From Streptomyces albus subsp. albus (lineage in GTDB: Bacteria > Actinomycetota > Actinomycetes > Streptomycetales > Streptomycetaceae): a stretch of 64,000 nucleotides of DNA. Positions 27,380-36,369 of this stretch are shown here, one piece after another. A model generated the notes under the pieces. That model was not told where the DNA came from and searched no databases. It was given only the letters and a program-made list of their open reading frames with translations. A program made the position numbers and the translations under genes. Where the stretch lies: contig NZ_JODR01000001.1 in NCBI RefSeq assembly GCF_000725885.1, forward strand, positions 248,001 to 312,000. Reading direction: 5' to 3'. The first letter of the stretch is position 1. Every line of letters begins with the position of its first letter.

Positions 27380-27946
27380 TCACAGGTAGGGGCCGCCCGT
27401 GCGGCGCTGGGCCTCGTTGGCCTGCGCCGCCTCGTCCTGTGGCATCGCACCGGCCGGGAGCGCCCTGCGCATCTGCTCCAGCTGGGCGCGGGCCGCCATC
27501 TGCTGGGCGAACAGCGCGGTCTGGATGCCGTGGAAGAGCCCTTCCAGCCAGCCCACGAGCTGGGCCTGCGCGATGCGCAGTTCGGCGTCGGTGGGGGTCG
27601 AGTCCTCGGTGAAGGGCAGCGAGAGCCGCTCCAGCTCCTCGATGAGCTCGGGCGCGAGCCCGTCCTCCAGTTCCTTGATCGAGCTGGTGTGGATCTCCTT
27701 GAGGCGGGCCCGGCTGGCCTCGTCCAGCGGTGCCGCCTTCACCTCCTCGAGCAGCTGCTTGATCATGCTGCCGATGCGCATGACCTTCGCGGGCTGCTCC
27801 ACCATCTCCGTAACAGGGACCTCAGCCTGCTCATCGCCCTCACCGTCGCCACCCTTGGCGGCGGTACTGCCGAGAGCCATCCCGTCCGGGCCGACGACCA
27901 GGACCTGCGGGCTCTCCTGCGACTGTTCGTTGCTCGGCTGCGTCAT
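27380..27946 (-). CDS. bpa: Bacterial proteasome activator Bpa (PafE)
   Basis: This 188-residue protein contains the conserved core VEQPAKVMRIGSMIKQLLEE, PLDEASRARLKEIH, DGLAPELIEELERL and AELRIAQAQLVGWLEGLFHG, matching mycobacterial Bpa/PafE closely. It ends in GGPYL, the C-terminal Tyr-Leu tail that docks into and opens the 20S proteasome gate. Bpa forms dodecameric rings and promotes ATP-independent degradation. No proteasome subunit genes are in the window. ATG at 27946 was chosen; ATG at 27961 is 5 codons upstream. Confidence 0.94.
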   Translation of the reverse strand: MTQPSNEQSQESPQVLVVGPDGMALGSTAAKGGDGEGDEQAEVPVTEMVEQPAKVMRIGSMIKQLLEEVKAAPLDEASRARLKEIHTSSIKELEDGLAPELIEELERLSLPFTEDSTPTDAELRIAQAQLVGWLEGLFHGIQTALFAQQMAARAQLEQMRRALPAGAMPQDEAAQANEAQRRTGGPYL

Positions 27947-27995
27947 GCCCCCATTCTGCATCGGTGCCGGAGCGGGCGCCGAGCCGCCCGGTGGC

Positions 27996-29231
27996 TCAGC
28001 CGCGCCGCAGCCGCAGGCCCAGGAAGGCGAGCCCCAGCCCCATCAGCGTCATACCCGTGCCCAGCGGCAGCACGGGCAGCACCTGGCCGGACGGCTGGGT
28101 CGTGAAGGGGTCGTCGGGCGGCTCCCGGCGGTCCTTGGGGGAGTCGTCCGACGCGTACAGGTCGTACTGGCCGATCGCCTGGTCGGAGCGGTTCGGGGCG
28201 CTCAGGGTGTCCTCGTCGGACCCGTCCTCGTCGGATCCGGAGCCCGGGCCCGGACCTGAACCGGTGGCGGGTCCCGCGTCGGATGCGGCACCGGTTCCGG
28301 ACCCGGCCCCGGGAGGTGCGGGCGCGCCCTGTCGTGCCGTGCTCGGTGCGGACCCGCCCGGAGCGGGAGCGGACGTACGGTTCGGCCCGCGCTGCTGTTG
28401 CCGTTTTTCGCTCTTCCGGGTGTCTTCCGGCCGACTGTGACCGGGCTGCTGCCGCCCGGGTTCGCCGGGGCGCCCGTCACGCAGGGTCGGGCCGGTTTCT
28501 TCCGGCCGGCCTGTGCCCCGTTCTTGTTGCTTGCGTCGCGCCTCTTCGTGCTGCGCGCCGGTGCTCGCCAGGGACTCGTGCTCCGGGCGCTCCCGGTGCT
28601 TCCCGTGTGTGCCCTTGTCCGGCCGGTGGGGCCCCGGCCCGACCGGTGCCGGCTGTGTGCTGTCGCCCGGCCCGGTGGGGAGCTGTCGCGGCGCGGAGCG
28701 CCCGGGTTCGGCGTCCGGGCCGCGGGAGGAGCGCTCGTACGGTGCCGGGCCCGCCAGCGGCTCCGCCTCCGTGTCGAAGCGGACGGGGCCGAGGGAGGCG
28801 GGGGAGAGCGACGTGGCGGCACCGAACGTGGGGGGTGCCGGTGGTGCGGGCGGTTCGGGGGGAGTCGGCGGTGCGGGCGGGGACGGTGGCGCGGGCGGTG
28901 GGGGCGGGGCCGCGGCCGGTGGCATCGGGGGCGGCGCCGGCATCGGGGGCAGCACCGACCGGGTGGCGGCGTGGTCGCCGGTTTCCGGTTCCTCCGTCCC
29001 CGGATCGGCTTCGGGGCGGGTTCCGCCTAGCACTGCCAGGTGAGTCCCGGTGCCCTTTCCGGGGTGGGATTCGCTGTGCCCGCCGGTCGGGTTGATCGTC
29101 GCGGCGGTGCCCGGCTGGGGGGAGGTCTCCGCGTGCGTATCGTCATCCGCCAGGGCGACCGGGGCAGGAAGTACAAAGAAAGCGCAGGTCAAGAGGGTGA
29201 GTCCCCTGTTGCGCCGCTGAGAGTGCCGCAC
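27996..29231 (-). CDS. Secreted Pro-rich protein with C-terminal membrane anchor
   Basis: This 411-residue protein has a signal peptide (positively charged start, hydrophobic LTLLTCAFFVLPAPVALA) and an extracellular region dominated by Pro, Gly, Ser, Arg and Glu, including a polyproline tract (about residues 95-135). The C-terminus is LPLGTGMTLMGLGLAFLGLRLRRG: a short motif, a hydrophobic helix and an Arg tail. This resembles a sortase-type sorting signal but is not a standard LPxTG. An internal LASTG (about residue 227) is not followed by a helix. Function unknown; possibly a wall-spanning stalk. Confidence 0.7.
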   Translation of the reverse strand: MRHSQRRNRGLTLLTCAFFVLPAPVALADDDTHAETSPQPGTAATINPTGGHSESHPGKGTGTHLAVLGGTRPEADPGTEEPETGDHAATRSVLPPMPAPPPMPPAAAPPPPPAPPSPPAPPTPPEPPAPPAPPTFGAATSLSPASLGPVRFDTEAEPLAGPAPYERSSRGPDAEPGRSAPRQLPTGPGDSTQPAPVGPGPHRPDKGTHGKHRERPEHESLASTGAQHEEARRKQQERGTGRPEETGPTLRDGRPGEPGRQQPGHSRPEDTRKSEKRQQQRGPNRTSAPAPGGSAPSTARQGAPAPPGAGSGTGAASDAGPATGSGPGPGSGSDEDGSDEDTLSAPNRSDQAIGQYDLYASDDSPKDRREPPDDPFTTQPSGQVLPVLPLGTGMTLMGLGLAFLGLRLRRG

Positions 29232-29406
29232 GGCGGTGGCCCTTCCGAGCTGGATGGTCCGCAGACCAATCCAGCGTCACACAAAAGGGCAAAACCGGCA
29301 TTCCGGGCAAAGCGGGAGGTGGGTGTCCGGGCGGCCAGGGGCGGGGCGGACGGGAAGGGCGCAGCAGCGCTCCCGTCCGTCCCGCCGCACACAGCCGGTC
29401 CGCCGG

Positions 29407-30387
29407 TCACCCCGTGGTCAGAAGGATCTTGCCGATGTGTGTGCTCTCGTCCAGCGTGCGGTGTGCCTGGGCGGCGTCCCACATGGGGACGGCGCTGTCC
29501 ACCACCGGGCGTACCCGGCCGTCGGCGATCAGCGGCCACACGTGCTCGCGGACCGCCGCGACGATCGCGGCCTTCTCGTCCGCCGGACGGGCACGCAGCG
29601 AGGTGGCCGTCACCGCGCCGCGCTTGGCCAGCAGGGCACCCAGGTTCAGCTCGCCCTTGCTGCCGCCCTGCATCCCGATGATGGCCAGCCGGCCGTTCAC
29701 CGCGAGCGCCTTGACGTTCCGCTCCAGGTACTTGGCGCCCATGTTGTCGAGGATGACGTCCGCGCCCGCGCCGTCGGTGGCCGCGCGCAGCTCCTCCACG
29801 AAGTCCTGCTCGCGGTAGTTGATCAGGATGTCGGCGCCCAGTTCCGCGCACCGCTCCAGCTTTTGCGCCGTACCCGCCGTCACCGCCACCCGGGCGCCGA
29901 CGGCCTTGGCGAGCTGGATGGCCATGGTGCCGATGCCGCTGGACCCGCCGTGCACCAGCAGGGTCTCCCCGGGGCGCAGATGCGCCACCATGAAGACGTT
30001 CGACCACACGGTGCAGGTCACCTCGGGCAGTCCGGCAGCCGCCGCGACGTCCACCCCCTCGGGTACGGGCAGCAACTGGCCGCTGGGCACCGCCACCTTC
30101 TCCGCGTAGCCGCCTCCGCCGAGCAGGGCGCACACCTCGTCGCCGACCGCCCAGCCGGCCACACCGGGGCCGACGGCGGAGATACGGCCCGCGCACTCCA
30201 GGCCGGGGTAGGCGGGGGAGCCGGGCGGCGGGTCGTAGAAGCCCTGCCGCTGGAGGACGTCGGCGCGGTTGACGGCGCTCGCCACGACGTCGACGACGAC
30301 TTCCCCCTCACCAGGTTCCGGGTCCGGGACCTCGGCCCAGACCAGCGCCTCGGGGCCGCCGGGTTCGGGAATCGTGATCGCATGCAT
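29407..30387 (-). CDS. NAD(P)H:quinone oxidoreductase, PIG3-like medium-chain reductase
   Basis: This 326-residue protein has the GroES-like domain (VVASAVNRADVLQRQGFYDPPPG) and a Rossmann domain with HGGSSGIGTMAIQLAKAVGA. No structural zinc-binding Cys cluster is visible, which fits the quinone reductase branch. It probably reduces quinones with NADPH. ATG at 30387 starts MHAITIPEPG; an open upstream extension is ignored because it is unconserved-looking. It lies 175 nt downstream-side of the secreted protein gene. Confidence 0.9.
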   Translation of the reverse strand: MHAITIPEPGGPEALVWAEVPDPEPGEGEVVVDVVASAVNRADVLQRQGFYDPPPGSPAYPGLECAGRISAVGPGVAGWAVGDEVCALLGGGGYAEKVAVPSGQLLPVPEGVDVAAAAGLPEVTCTVWSNVFMVAHLRPGETLLVHGGSSGIGTMAIQLAKAVGARVAVTAGTAQKLERCAELGADILINYREQDFVEELRAATDGAGADVILDNMGAKYLERNVKALAVNGRLAIIGMQGGSKGELNLGALLAKRGAVTATSLRARPADEKAAIVAAVREHVWPLIADGRVRPVVDSAVPMWDAAQAHRTLDESTHIGKILLTTG

Positions 30388-30435
30388 ACGGCCGACGCTA
30401 CCGGCCGCCGTGCCGCACCGTCGGCGCCACCCGGC

Positions 30436-30545
30436 CACCCGGCTGTGCGGCCACCTTGGTCATCCGGTTGTGCGGCCACCTGGCCATGTGGTCACCCGGC
30501 TGTGCGGCCACCTGGCCATGTGGTCGCCCGGCTGTGCGGTCACCG
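30436..30545. repeat. Degenerate ~31-bp tandem repeat
   Basis: Three full and one partial copies of a unit built on CCCGGCTGTGCGGCCACC followed by TGGCCATGTGGTC, with unit lengths of 26 to 32 bp. It lies in the gene-free stretch between the quinone reductase start and the zinc ribbon gene. The copies and spacing are too short and irregular for a CRISPR. Confidence 0.8.
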
Positions 30546-30637
30546 CCGCCCGGTCCTCCTGGGTGCTGCCCGGTCCTGCTCGCTCGGGCCTGTCCGGTCA
30601 CCGGGCCAGCCGGCCCGGTCGTGCCGGGCGCGGGCGC

Positions 30638-30805
30638 TCAGGCGGCGTAGGTGAAGCGCAGCTTCTGGTCCGGCGTCGGCACGTACGCCTGGTGACAGCC
30701 GGAGCAGAACCAGAACCAGGAGTCCTCCTTGCCGGGCCCGGTCTCGCGGGTGTCCTTCCACAGGAGGCGTTCGGGACAGTTGGGGCAGGTCGGCGGCGGG
30801 TCCAC
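30638..30805 (-). CDS. 55-residue zinc-ribbon protein
   Basis: A short ORF from GTG at 30805, the only ATG/GTG start in this frame after an upstream stop. It encodes two Cys pairs, CPNC near the N-terminus and CSGC about 27 residues later, with WKDTRETG and DSWFWFCSGCHQAYV between and around them. This is a single zinc ribbon of the kind found in small conserved actinobacterial proteins; no function is known to me. It lies 82 nt downstream of the K+ channel gene on the same strand. The conserved-looking Cys spacing supports it as a real gene. Confidence 0.7.
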   Translation of the reverse strand: MDPPPTCPNCPERLLWKDTRETGPGKEDSWFWFCSGCHQAYVPTPDQKLRFTYAA

Positions 30806-30887
30806 CGCGTCATCGTCACGCGCGGGCGCCGACGGGGTCCGCCAGGCGCCCGACAGTCACCTGAAGGGGTGAGGGGCGCCCGGCGGG

Positions 30888-31979
30888 TCACCGGTACTCG
30901 CCGCGCCGCTCGTCCCCGTCGGGCAGCGGCCGGGAGGCGCGGTGGATGACGACCAGCCGGTCGGTGAGTTGCAGACTGGCCGCCTCCGGGTCGTCGAAGG
31001 GGAGTATCCGGTGGCCGCGCACCACCGAGACGACCAGGTCGTCGCACTCGCGCGGGGAACGGCCGGCCTCGGCCTTGGTGACGGGCCGCTCCTTCAGGTC
31101 CAGGCCGCTGCCCTGCTGGATGAGGTCCTCTATCACCGAACTGGCGTTGGGACTGAGCATGGCGAGGCCCAGCAGCCGGCCCGCCGCACTGGCGCTGGTG
31201 ATGACCTGGTCGGCGCCGGACTGGCGCAGCAGCGGGGCGTTCTCCTCCTCCCGTACCGCGGCGACGATCTTGATGCGTGGATTCAGCTGCCGTGCCGTCA
31301 ACGTCACCAGTACCGAGGTGTCGTCCCGCTGCGGTGCGATGACGATCTGCTTGGCCCGCTGCACCTGTGCCCGCACCAGTACCTGGCTGCGGGTCGCGTC
31401 CCCTTCGACGCCCGCGAAGCCCTCCCCGTTGGCGGCTTTGACGACCTGTGGGTGAGTGTCGATGACGACGACCTGGTCGCGTACCAGACCAGTCGACAGC
31501 AGCGTCTGGATCGCCGAGCGGCCTTTCGTGCCGTATCCGACGACGACGGTGTGGTCGCGCAACGCGGACCTCCAGCGGTTCAGGCGCCACTGCTGACGGG
31601 TGCGGTCGGTCAGCGCTTCGAGCGTGGTGCCGATGAGGATGATCAGGAACAGGACGCGCAGCGGCGTGATCACCAGGGCGTTGACCAGCCGCGCGCTGTC
31701 GGAGGCGGGCGTGATGTCGCCGTAGCCGGTCGTCGAGAGGGTGACCGTCGTGTAGTACACGCAGTCCAGGAACGACATGCCGTCGTCGGCGGCGTCCCGG
31801 TAGCCCTCCCGGTCGATGTAGACCAGCAGGACCGTCACCCACAGGACGACAAAAGCGGCCAGCAGGCGACGCAGCACCTGCCGCAGCGGGGAGGCGCCGA
31901 AAGTGGGCAGCACCACCGCACCGTGCTGCTCGGCCTCGTCCTCGCTCTCCTGGGCGACTCCGTACAACCGCTTCACCAC
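30888..31979 (-). CDS. Potassium channel with TrkA-N/RCK domain
   Basis: The protein has 363 residues: a membrane helix (about 38-56), a pore loop with the selectivity filter TTGYGD, a second helix (about 100-118), then a cytoplasmic RCK domain (VVVGYGTKGRSAIQTLL, dinucleotide-binding; LVVIDTHP) and a C-terminal TrkA-C-like domain. It is a two-helix, ligand-gated K+ channel. The start overlaps the moeA stop by 7 nt, which ties it to the BCKDH/molybdenum cofactor run. Confidence 0.92.
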   Translation of the reverse strand: MVKRLYGVAQESEDEAEQHGAVVLPTFGASPLRQVLRRLLAAFVVLWVTVLLVYIDREGYRDAADDGMSFLDCVYYTTVTLSTTGYGDITPASDSARLVNALVITPLRVLFLIILIGTTLEALTDRTRQQWRLNRWRSALRDHTVVVGYGTKGRSAIQTLLSTGLVRDQVVVIDTHPQVVKAANGEGFAGVEGDATRSQVLVRAQVQRAKQIVIAPQRDDTSVLVTLTARQLNPRIKIVAAVREEENAPLLRQSGADQVITSASAAGRLLGLAMLSPNASSVIEDLIQQGSGLDLKERPVTKAEAGRSPRECDDLVVSVVRGHRILPFDDPEAASLQLTDRLVVIHRASRPLPDGDERRGEYR

Positions 31980-33718
31980 GGCAGCTCCACCAGCGGTACG
32001 TCCTCACCGGGTGCGGCACCGCCGGGCGGGACGACCGCCAGCGCGTCGCACGAGGCGACCCCGCGCAGCATGGACGGGCCCGCGTAGCGCAGCGGCCTGA
32101 TGCGCGCCCGGATACCGGATCCCTCGTGCCGTACGGGCACCAGCCGGGTGTCCCGCGGGTGGCCGGACACCTCGGCGCCCAGCGTCGCCTTCCGCAGCTC
32201 CGGTTCGGCCCGGCCGGCCAGCGCACGCAGCAGGGGAGCCGCCAGTGTCACCAGCCCGGACAGCGCCGCCAGCGGATTGCCGGGCAGTCCCACCAGATGG
32301 CTGCCGCGCCGACGGCCCTGCTGCGGTCGCAGTGCGGCCAGCAGCATCGGGTGCCCCGGACGGACCCGTACGCCGCGCACCAGCAGCCTCGCGTCCATGC
32401 GGCGCAGCGTCGGCTGGAGGTGGTCGACGGGGCCGCGGGCGGTGCCGCCGGTCGTCACGATCAGATCGGCCGTCGTCCCGGACACCGCCTCGTGCAGCGC
32501 CTCGGCGTCGTCGCCCAGCAGCCGGGTCGCGACCACCTCCGCGCCCAGAGCCGTCAGCCACGGCCCGACCATCGGCCCCAGCGCGTCCCGGATGCGGCCG
32601 TCCCGGGGCAGGCCGCTGTGCAGCAGTTCGTCGCCCAGGACGAGCACTTCGGCGCGCGGACGCGGAACGATCTCCAGCTCGTCGTAGCCCGCCGCCGCCG
32701 CCAGACCCAGCACCGGCGGGGTGACGATCCGCCCCGGCGGCAGCAGCGCGTCGCCCTCACGGCACTCCTGGCCGCGTGGCCTGATGTCGGCGCCCGCCTG
32801 CGGGGGAGAGGGACTGCGCAGCCGGGCGCCGCCGATGCGCTCGGCCGCCTCCCAGCGCAGTACCGCACTGGTGCCCGGCGGAACCCGGGCGCCGGTCGCG
32901 ATGCGGATGGCCTCGCCGTCGGCGAGCTGCGGCGGCTCGCTGCGGTCCCCGGCCAGCAGCCCGGGCCGCTCGGCGCCGTCCGCCGTGCGGGCCGGCACCC
33001 ACGGCCCCGGACCGCAGACGGCCCAGCCGTCCATCGCCGAGGTGTCGAACGGCGGCAGATCGGTGAGGGCCGTCACCGCAGCGGCCAGCGTGTGCCCCAG
33101 CGCCCGGTCGAGCGGCACCGTGGCCGACGGCAGCGCATCGGCCGCCCCGGCCGCCGTGGCCACCGCCTCCGACCAGGTGGCGGCCGACACCCGGGAGCGG
33201 TCGCCGTGCTGCCGGGGCGCGGTGTGCCGGGCCTCCCGGGAGGCTGACTCGCGGGAGGCGGTCCGCCGTGCCGTGCCGCCGGTGTCGGTGCCGGCGTCCG
33301 CGCGGGAGTCGGCGGGGTGTGCGTCGTAGGACGGTGCGCCGGGGGACGGAGCGCCGCCCGGCCGGGCCTCGCCGCTCCGGCCGCCTGTGCCCTGGTCGCC
33401 CTTGCCCCGGTTGCCCGCGTTCCGGCCGCCTGTGTCCTGGTCGCCGTGGCGGGTGTCACCGGGGTGTCCGCCGCGCGCGGGGCCCTGGCCGGGGGCGGTA
33501 CCGGACCGGGCGCCCTGGCCGGCCCACGCGGGCTGTTCGCCCTCCCCCTCCTCGTCCTCGCCGGGGCCGGGGTCGAACTCGTCCTCGTCCAGGTTCTCCC
33601 AGTCGTCCCACCTGATACGCCGGATGCGTTTGAGTCGTGGTGCGGGGGGCGGCGTCGGCCGGGCCCGGCCGCTGTTGGCCAGGGCGATGGCCTCGTCGAG
33701 TTCGTCGGATCCGCTCAT
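31973..33718 (-). CDS. moeA: Molybdopterin molybdenumtransferase MoeA with N-terminal extension
   Basis: The protein has 581 residues against about 400-420 for typical MoeA. The first ~185 residues are an Asp/Glu, Gly and Ser/Arg-rich region (RIRRIRWDDWENLDEDEFD) that looks disordered. The MoeA part has DRALGHTLAAAV, LPPFDTSAMDGWAV, GDELLHSGLPRDGRIRD, VTTGGTARGPVDHL and GLPGNPLAALS. It inserts molybdate into adenylated molybdopterin. ATG at 33718 overlaps the mobA stop (ATGA). Confidence 0.88.
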   Translation of the reverse strand: MSGSDELDEAIALANSGRARPTPPPAPRLKRIRRIRWDDWENLDEDEFDPGPGEDEEGEGEQPAWAGQGARSGTAPGQGPARGGHPGDTRHGDQDTGGRNAGNRGKGDQGTGGRSGEARPGGAPSPGAPSYDAHPADSRADAGTDTGGTARRTASRESASREARHTAPRQHGDRSRVSAATWSEAVATAAGAADALPSATVPLDRALGHTLAAAVTALTDLPPFDTSAMDGWAVCGPGPWVPARTADGAERPGLLAGDRSEPPQLADGEAIRIATGARVPPGTSAVLRWEAAERIGGARLRSPSPPQAGADIRPRGQECREGDALLPPGRIVTPPVLGLAAAAGYDELEIVPRPRAEVLVLGDELLHSGLPRDGRIRDALGPMVGPWLTALGAEVVATRLLGDDAEALHEAVSGTTADLIVTTGGTARGPVDHLQPTLRRMDARLLVRGVRVRPGHPMLLAALRPQQGRRRGSHLVGLPGNPLAALSGLVTLAAPLLRALAGRAEPELRKATLGAEVSGHPRDTRLVPVRHEGSGIRARIRPLRYAGPSMLRGVASCDALAVVPPGGAAPGEDVPLVELPW

Positions 33719-34731
33719 CGTTCGCCTGTGTTCCCGGCCGTGCCGGTCTCGTCGTTCCCGGTGGTCCCGTCGGCATCGGTGGTCCCGCCTCTGCCGCCGG
33801 TTCCGTCCGCCTCGGCGGCCCACCGGCGGGCGAGCCGGGTGAGGGCGGCTGCCGCCTCGTCCACGTCCACGGACGAACCACCTGCCCGCCCCGCCGCGTA
33901 ACCCGCCAGGAACGTGGTGAGGGGCGCCGCCGGCCGGGCGACGCCGTGTGCGGCGTCACGGGCCAGATCGAGCAGCACGGTGGTGTCCACGTTCAGTTCG
34001 ATGCCCAGTTCGGCCTTGGCCGCGGCAATCCATTCATCCAGCACCCTGTCATGCTCCCTGATCCTGGCCCGCGCTGTGACGATGTCGTCCCAGGTGTCGC
34101 AGTCGAACGCCGCGGCAGCGAGGGACGGCGCGGACAGGGCGGCCACCCGGTGCAGTCGCAGCCCCTGGAGTACCAGACGCAGCGGAAGCCCCGAAAGATG
34201 ACCGTACTCCGTGCGCAACAGGGCGAGTTCGCGGCGCAGCGGCTCCATCCGGTAGGCGGCGAGCAGGGGTTGGTCGCGCCCGTCGTGCAGCACCACGCCC
34301 TCCGCGTCCTCCGGGACCGTCACCAGTGTGCCGACCGTCGCGGCGTCGAGGAACGGCAGATCGGCGGAGACGACGAGCACGGGTGTTCGCCCTGCGGCGC
34401 CGTCCGGCCCGCCGCCGTCCTCGCCCAGAGCCTCCAGACCCGCGCGCAGGGCGGCGAGCGGGCCGCCGCCGGGCGGGTCCTCACGGGCCCACACAACGGG
34501 CCGGCAGGACGGGCGGCGCGGCCCCACGACGACGGTCGCCGCCGCGTCGGCGCACGCCGCGAGAACCCGGTCGAGCAGCGTCCTGCCGCCCACCGTCACG
34601 GCGGGCTTGTCGACGCCGCCGAGCCTGCGCGCGTCCCCGCCCGCGAGGACGAGCGCCGCGTACGGGCGGGGAGCACCGCCCGGTCCGTACTGCTGCCGAC
34701 GGGCGGACGGTGGTGCTGGAGGCTGCGTCAC
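33715..34731 (-). CDS. mobA: MobA-like molybdenum cofactor nucleotidyltransferase with C-terminal DUF6457-type domain
   Basis: The protein has 338 residues. The N-terminal nucleotidyltransferase (about 20-215) has LVLAGGDARRLGGVDKPAV (nucleotide-binding loop) and VVSADLPFLDAATV (metal site). The C-terminal ~100 residues (LDEWIAAAKAELGIELNVD...VARPAAPLTTFLAGYAAGRAG) match the small helical domain usually encoded as a separate protein in actinobacteria, followed by a Gly/Thr-rich tail. MobA adds GMP or CMP to molybdopterin. Its GTG is 3 nt from the E2 stop. Confidence 0.85.
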   Translation of the reverse strand: MTQPPAPPSARRQQYGPGGAPRPYAALVLAGGDARRLGGVDKPAVTVGGRTLLDRVLAACADAAATVVVGPRRPSCRPVVWAREDPPGGGPLAALRAGLEALGEDGGGPDGAAGRTPVLVVSADLPFLDAATVGTLVTVPEDAEGVVLHDGRDQPLLAAYRMEPLRRELALLRTEYGHLSGLPLRLVLQGLRLHRVAALSAPSLAAAAFDCDTWDDIVTARARIREHDRVLDEWIAAAKAELGIELNVDTTVLLDLARDAAHGVARPAAPLTTFLAGYAAGRAGGSSVDVDEAAAALTRLARRWAAEADGTGGRGGTTDADGTTGNDETGTAGNTGER

Positions 34732-34734
34732 ACC

Positions 34735-36369
34735 TCAGAGCGTACGGAGGAGCCTCGCCGGTTGCTCCACGCAGTCCGCGACATGACGCAGGAAACCGCC
34801 CGCCGTACCGCCGTCGCACACCCGGTGGTCGAAGGTGAGCGACAACTGGACGACGCTGCGCACGGCCAGTTCGTCACCGACGACCCAGGGCTTGCGCGCG
34901 ATACGGCCCACACCGAGCATCGCCGCCTCGGGGTGGTTGATGATCGGGGTGGAGCCGTCCACACCGAAGACCCCGTAGTTGTTCAGCGTGAACGTGCCGC
35001 CCGTCAACTCGGCCGGGGAGAGCCGCCCGGCGCGGGCCGCCTCGGTGAGCCGGGCCGTCTCGGCGGTCAGCTCCTCGGCGGTCATCGTGTGCGCGTCGCG
35101 GACCACCGGTACGACGAGCCCCCGGTCCGTCTGCGCCGCGAACCCCAGATGCACCTCGGGCAGGACGACGATCTCCCGCGCCTCGGTGTCCACCGTGGCG
35201 TTCAGCTCGGGGAACCGCGCCAGTGCCGCCGTGCAGACGCGGGCCAGCAGGGCCAGCAGCGAGACGGGCGGCACCTGCCCGCCGTGCCCGGGAGCCGCGT
35301 TCATCCGGGCCCGGGCGGCGAGGAGTTCGGTGGCGTCGGCGTCCACCCAGCAGCTCGCGTCGGGGATTTCGCTGCGGCTGCGGGACAGGCGTGCCGCAGC
35401 CGTGCCGCGCACGCCGCGCAGCGGGATACGGCGCTCGTGCCGGACGCTGCCGACGGCGTTGCGTACGTCGTCGGCGCCGGGTACGCCATCCGCATCGCCG
35501 GGCACGGTGCGCGCGTCACCCCGTACGCCGTCCGCGCCGCTGCGGGTGCCTTCCCGTGCGGCCGTACCGGTCGGTGCGGGCGGCGGACTGTGCGGGTCGG
35601 CGGGCGCCCCTTCCGGCACGGCGGTGCGCAGTGCCCGCTCCACGTCCGCGCGCAGGATGAGCCCGTCCGGTCCGCTGCCGGTCACTCGGGACAGGTCGAG
35701 GGAGTTCTCCCGGGCGAGCCGGCGAACGAGGGGCGAGATGACGGGCACGGGCGTACGGGCGTCGCCGTTCGCCCGGGAGGCGCCGCGCCTGTCCGGGTGC
35801 GCGCGGGTGCTCCGGTCGGTGCCGTTGTGGGGTGTGCCGTCTGCTCGGGGCCCGGCTCCTGCGGCGCGTGCGGGCGAGGGGGACACGGGGCCGGCGAGGG
35901 AGGAGGGGAGGACCCGGCGGCGCCGGCCGGGAGCCGGCGCCGTCCCGTAGCCGACCAGGACGTTGCCCGACCCGCCCACGTGCTCCGGATCGGGAGGCGC
36001 GGTCCGTCCCGCGGCCGGCCCGGTGACAGCTTCCGCGGCCGTGCCGGGGGTGTGGTCCGGCGTCGCGTCTTCCGTGCGCGGGGCCGCGTCACCGTCCGGC
36101 CCGCTGCCCGGCGCACCGTTTTCGGGGCCGACCGCGACGGTGACCAATGGCGCCCCCACCGCCACCTCCGCGCCCTCCTCGGCGGCGTGCGAGGTCACCA
36201 CGCCGGCGTACGGGCAGGGGACCTCCACCAGCGCCTTGGCGGTCTCCACCTCCACGACCGGCTCGTCCACCCGCACCGTGTCACCGACCGCGACCAGCCA
36301 CCTGACGATCGTGGCCTCCGTCAGCCCCTCCCCCAGGTCCGGGAGGGCGAACTGCCGCACCTCGCCCAT
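34735..36369 (-). CDS. Branched-chain alpha-keto acid dehydrogenase E2 (first set)
   Basis: The protein has 544 residues. The N-terminal lipoyl domain (about 1-80) has the lipoylated Lys in ETAKALVEVP, then a long Pro/Gly/Arg-rich linker, the peripheral subunit-binding domain (SPLVRRLARENSLDLSRVTGSGPDGLILRADV) and the acyltransferase domain ending with HRVCDGG (catalytic His). It transfers branched acyl groups to CoA. Start and stop overlap E1 beta in a TGATG. The linker is longer than in the second set. Confidence 0.93.
   Translation of the reverse strand: MGEVRQFALPDLGEGLTEATIVRWLVAVGDTVRVDEPVVEVETAKALVEVPCPYAGVVTSHAAEEGAEVAVGAPLVTVAVGPENGAPGSGPDGDAAPRTEDATPDHTPGTAAEAVTGPAAGRTAPPDPEHVGGSGNVLVGYGTAPAPGRRRRVLPSSLAGPVSPSPARAAGAGPRADGTPHNGTDRSTRAHPDRRGASRANGDARTPVPVISPLVRRLARENSLDLSRVTGSGPDGLILRADVERALRTAVPEGAPADPHSPPPAPTGTAAREGTRSGADGVRGDARTVPGDADGVPGADDVRNAVGSVRHERRIPLRGVRGTAAARLSRSRSEIPDASCWVDADATELLAARARMNAAPGHGGQVPPVSLLALLARVCTAALARFPELNATVDTEAREIVVLPEVHLGFAAQTDRGLVVPVVRDAHTMTAEELTAETARLTEAARAGRLSPAELTGGTFTLNNYGVFGVDGSTPIINHPEAAMLGVGRIARKPWVVGDELAVRSVVQLSLTFDHRVCDGGTAGGFLRHVADCVEQPARLLRTL

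Noticed and set aside
30436..30545. CRISPR array
   Set aside because: Units are adjacent, degenerate and without spacers; no cas genes are present.
30598..32226. A 542-codon minus-strand frame
   Set aside because: Overlaps the K+ channel gene in another frame; the channel's selectivity filter and RCK motifs are clear.
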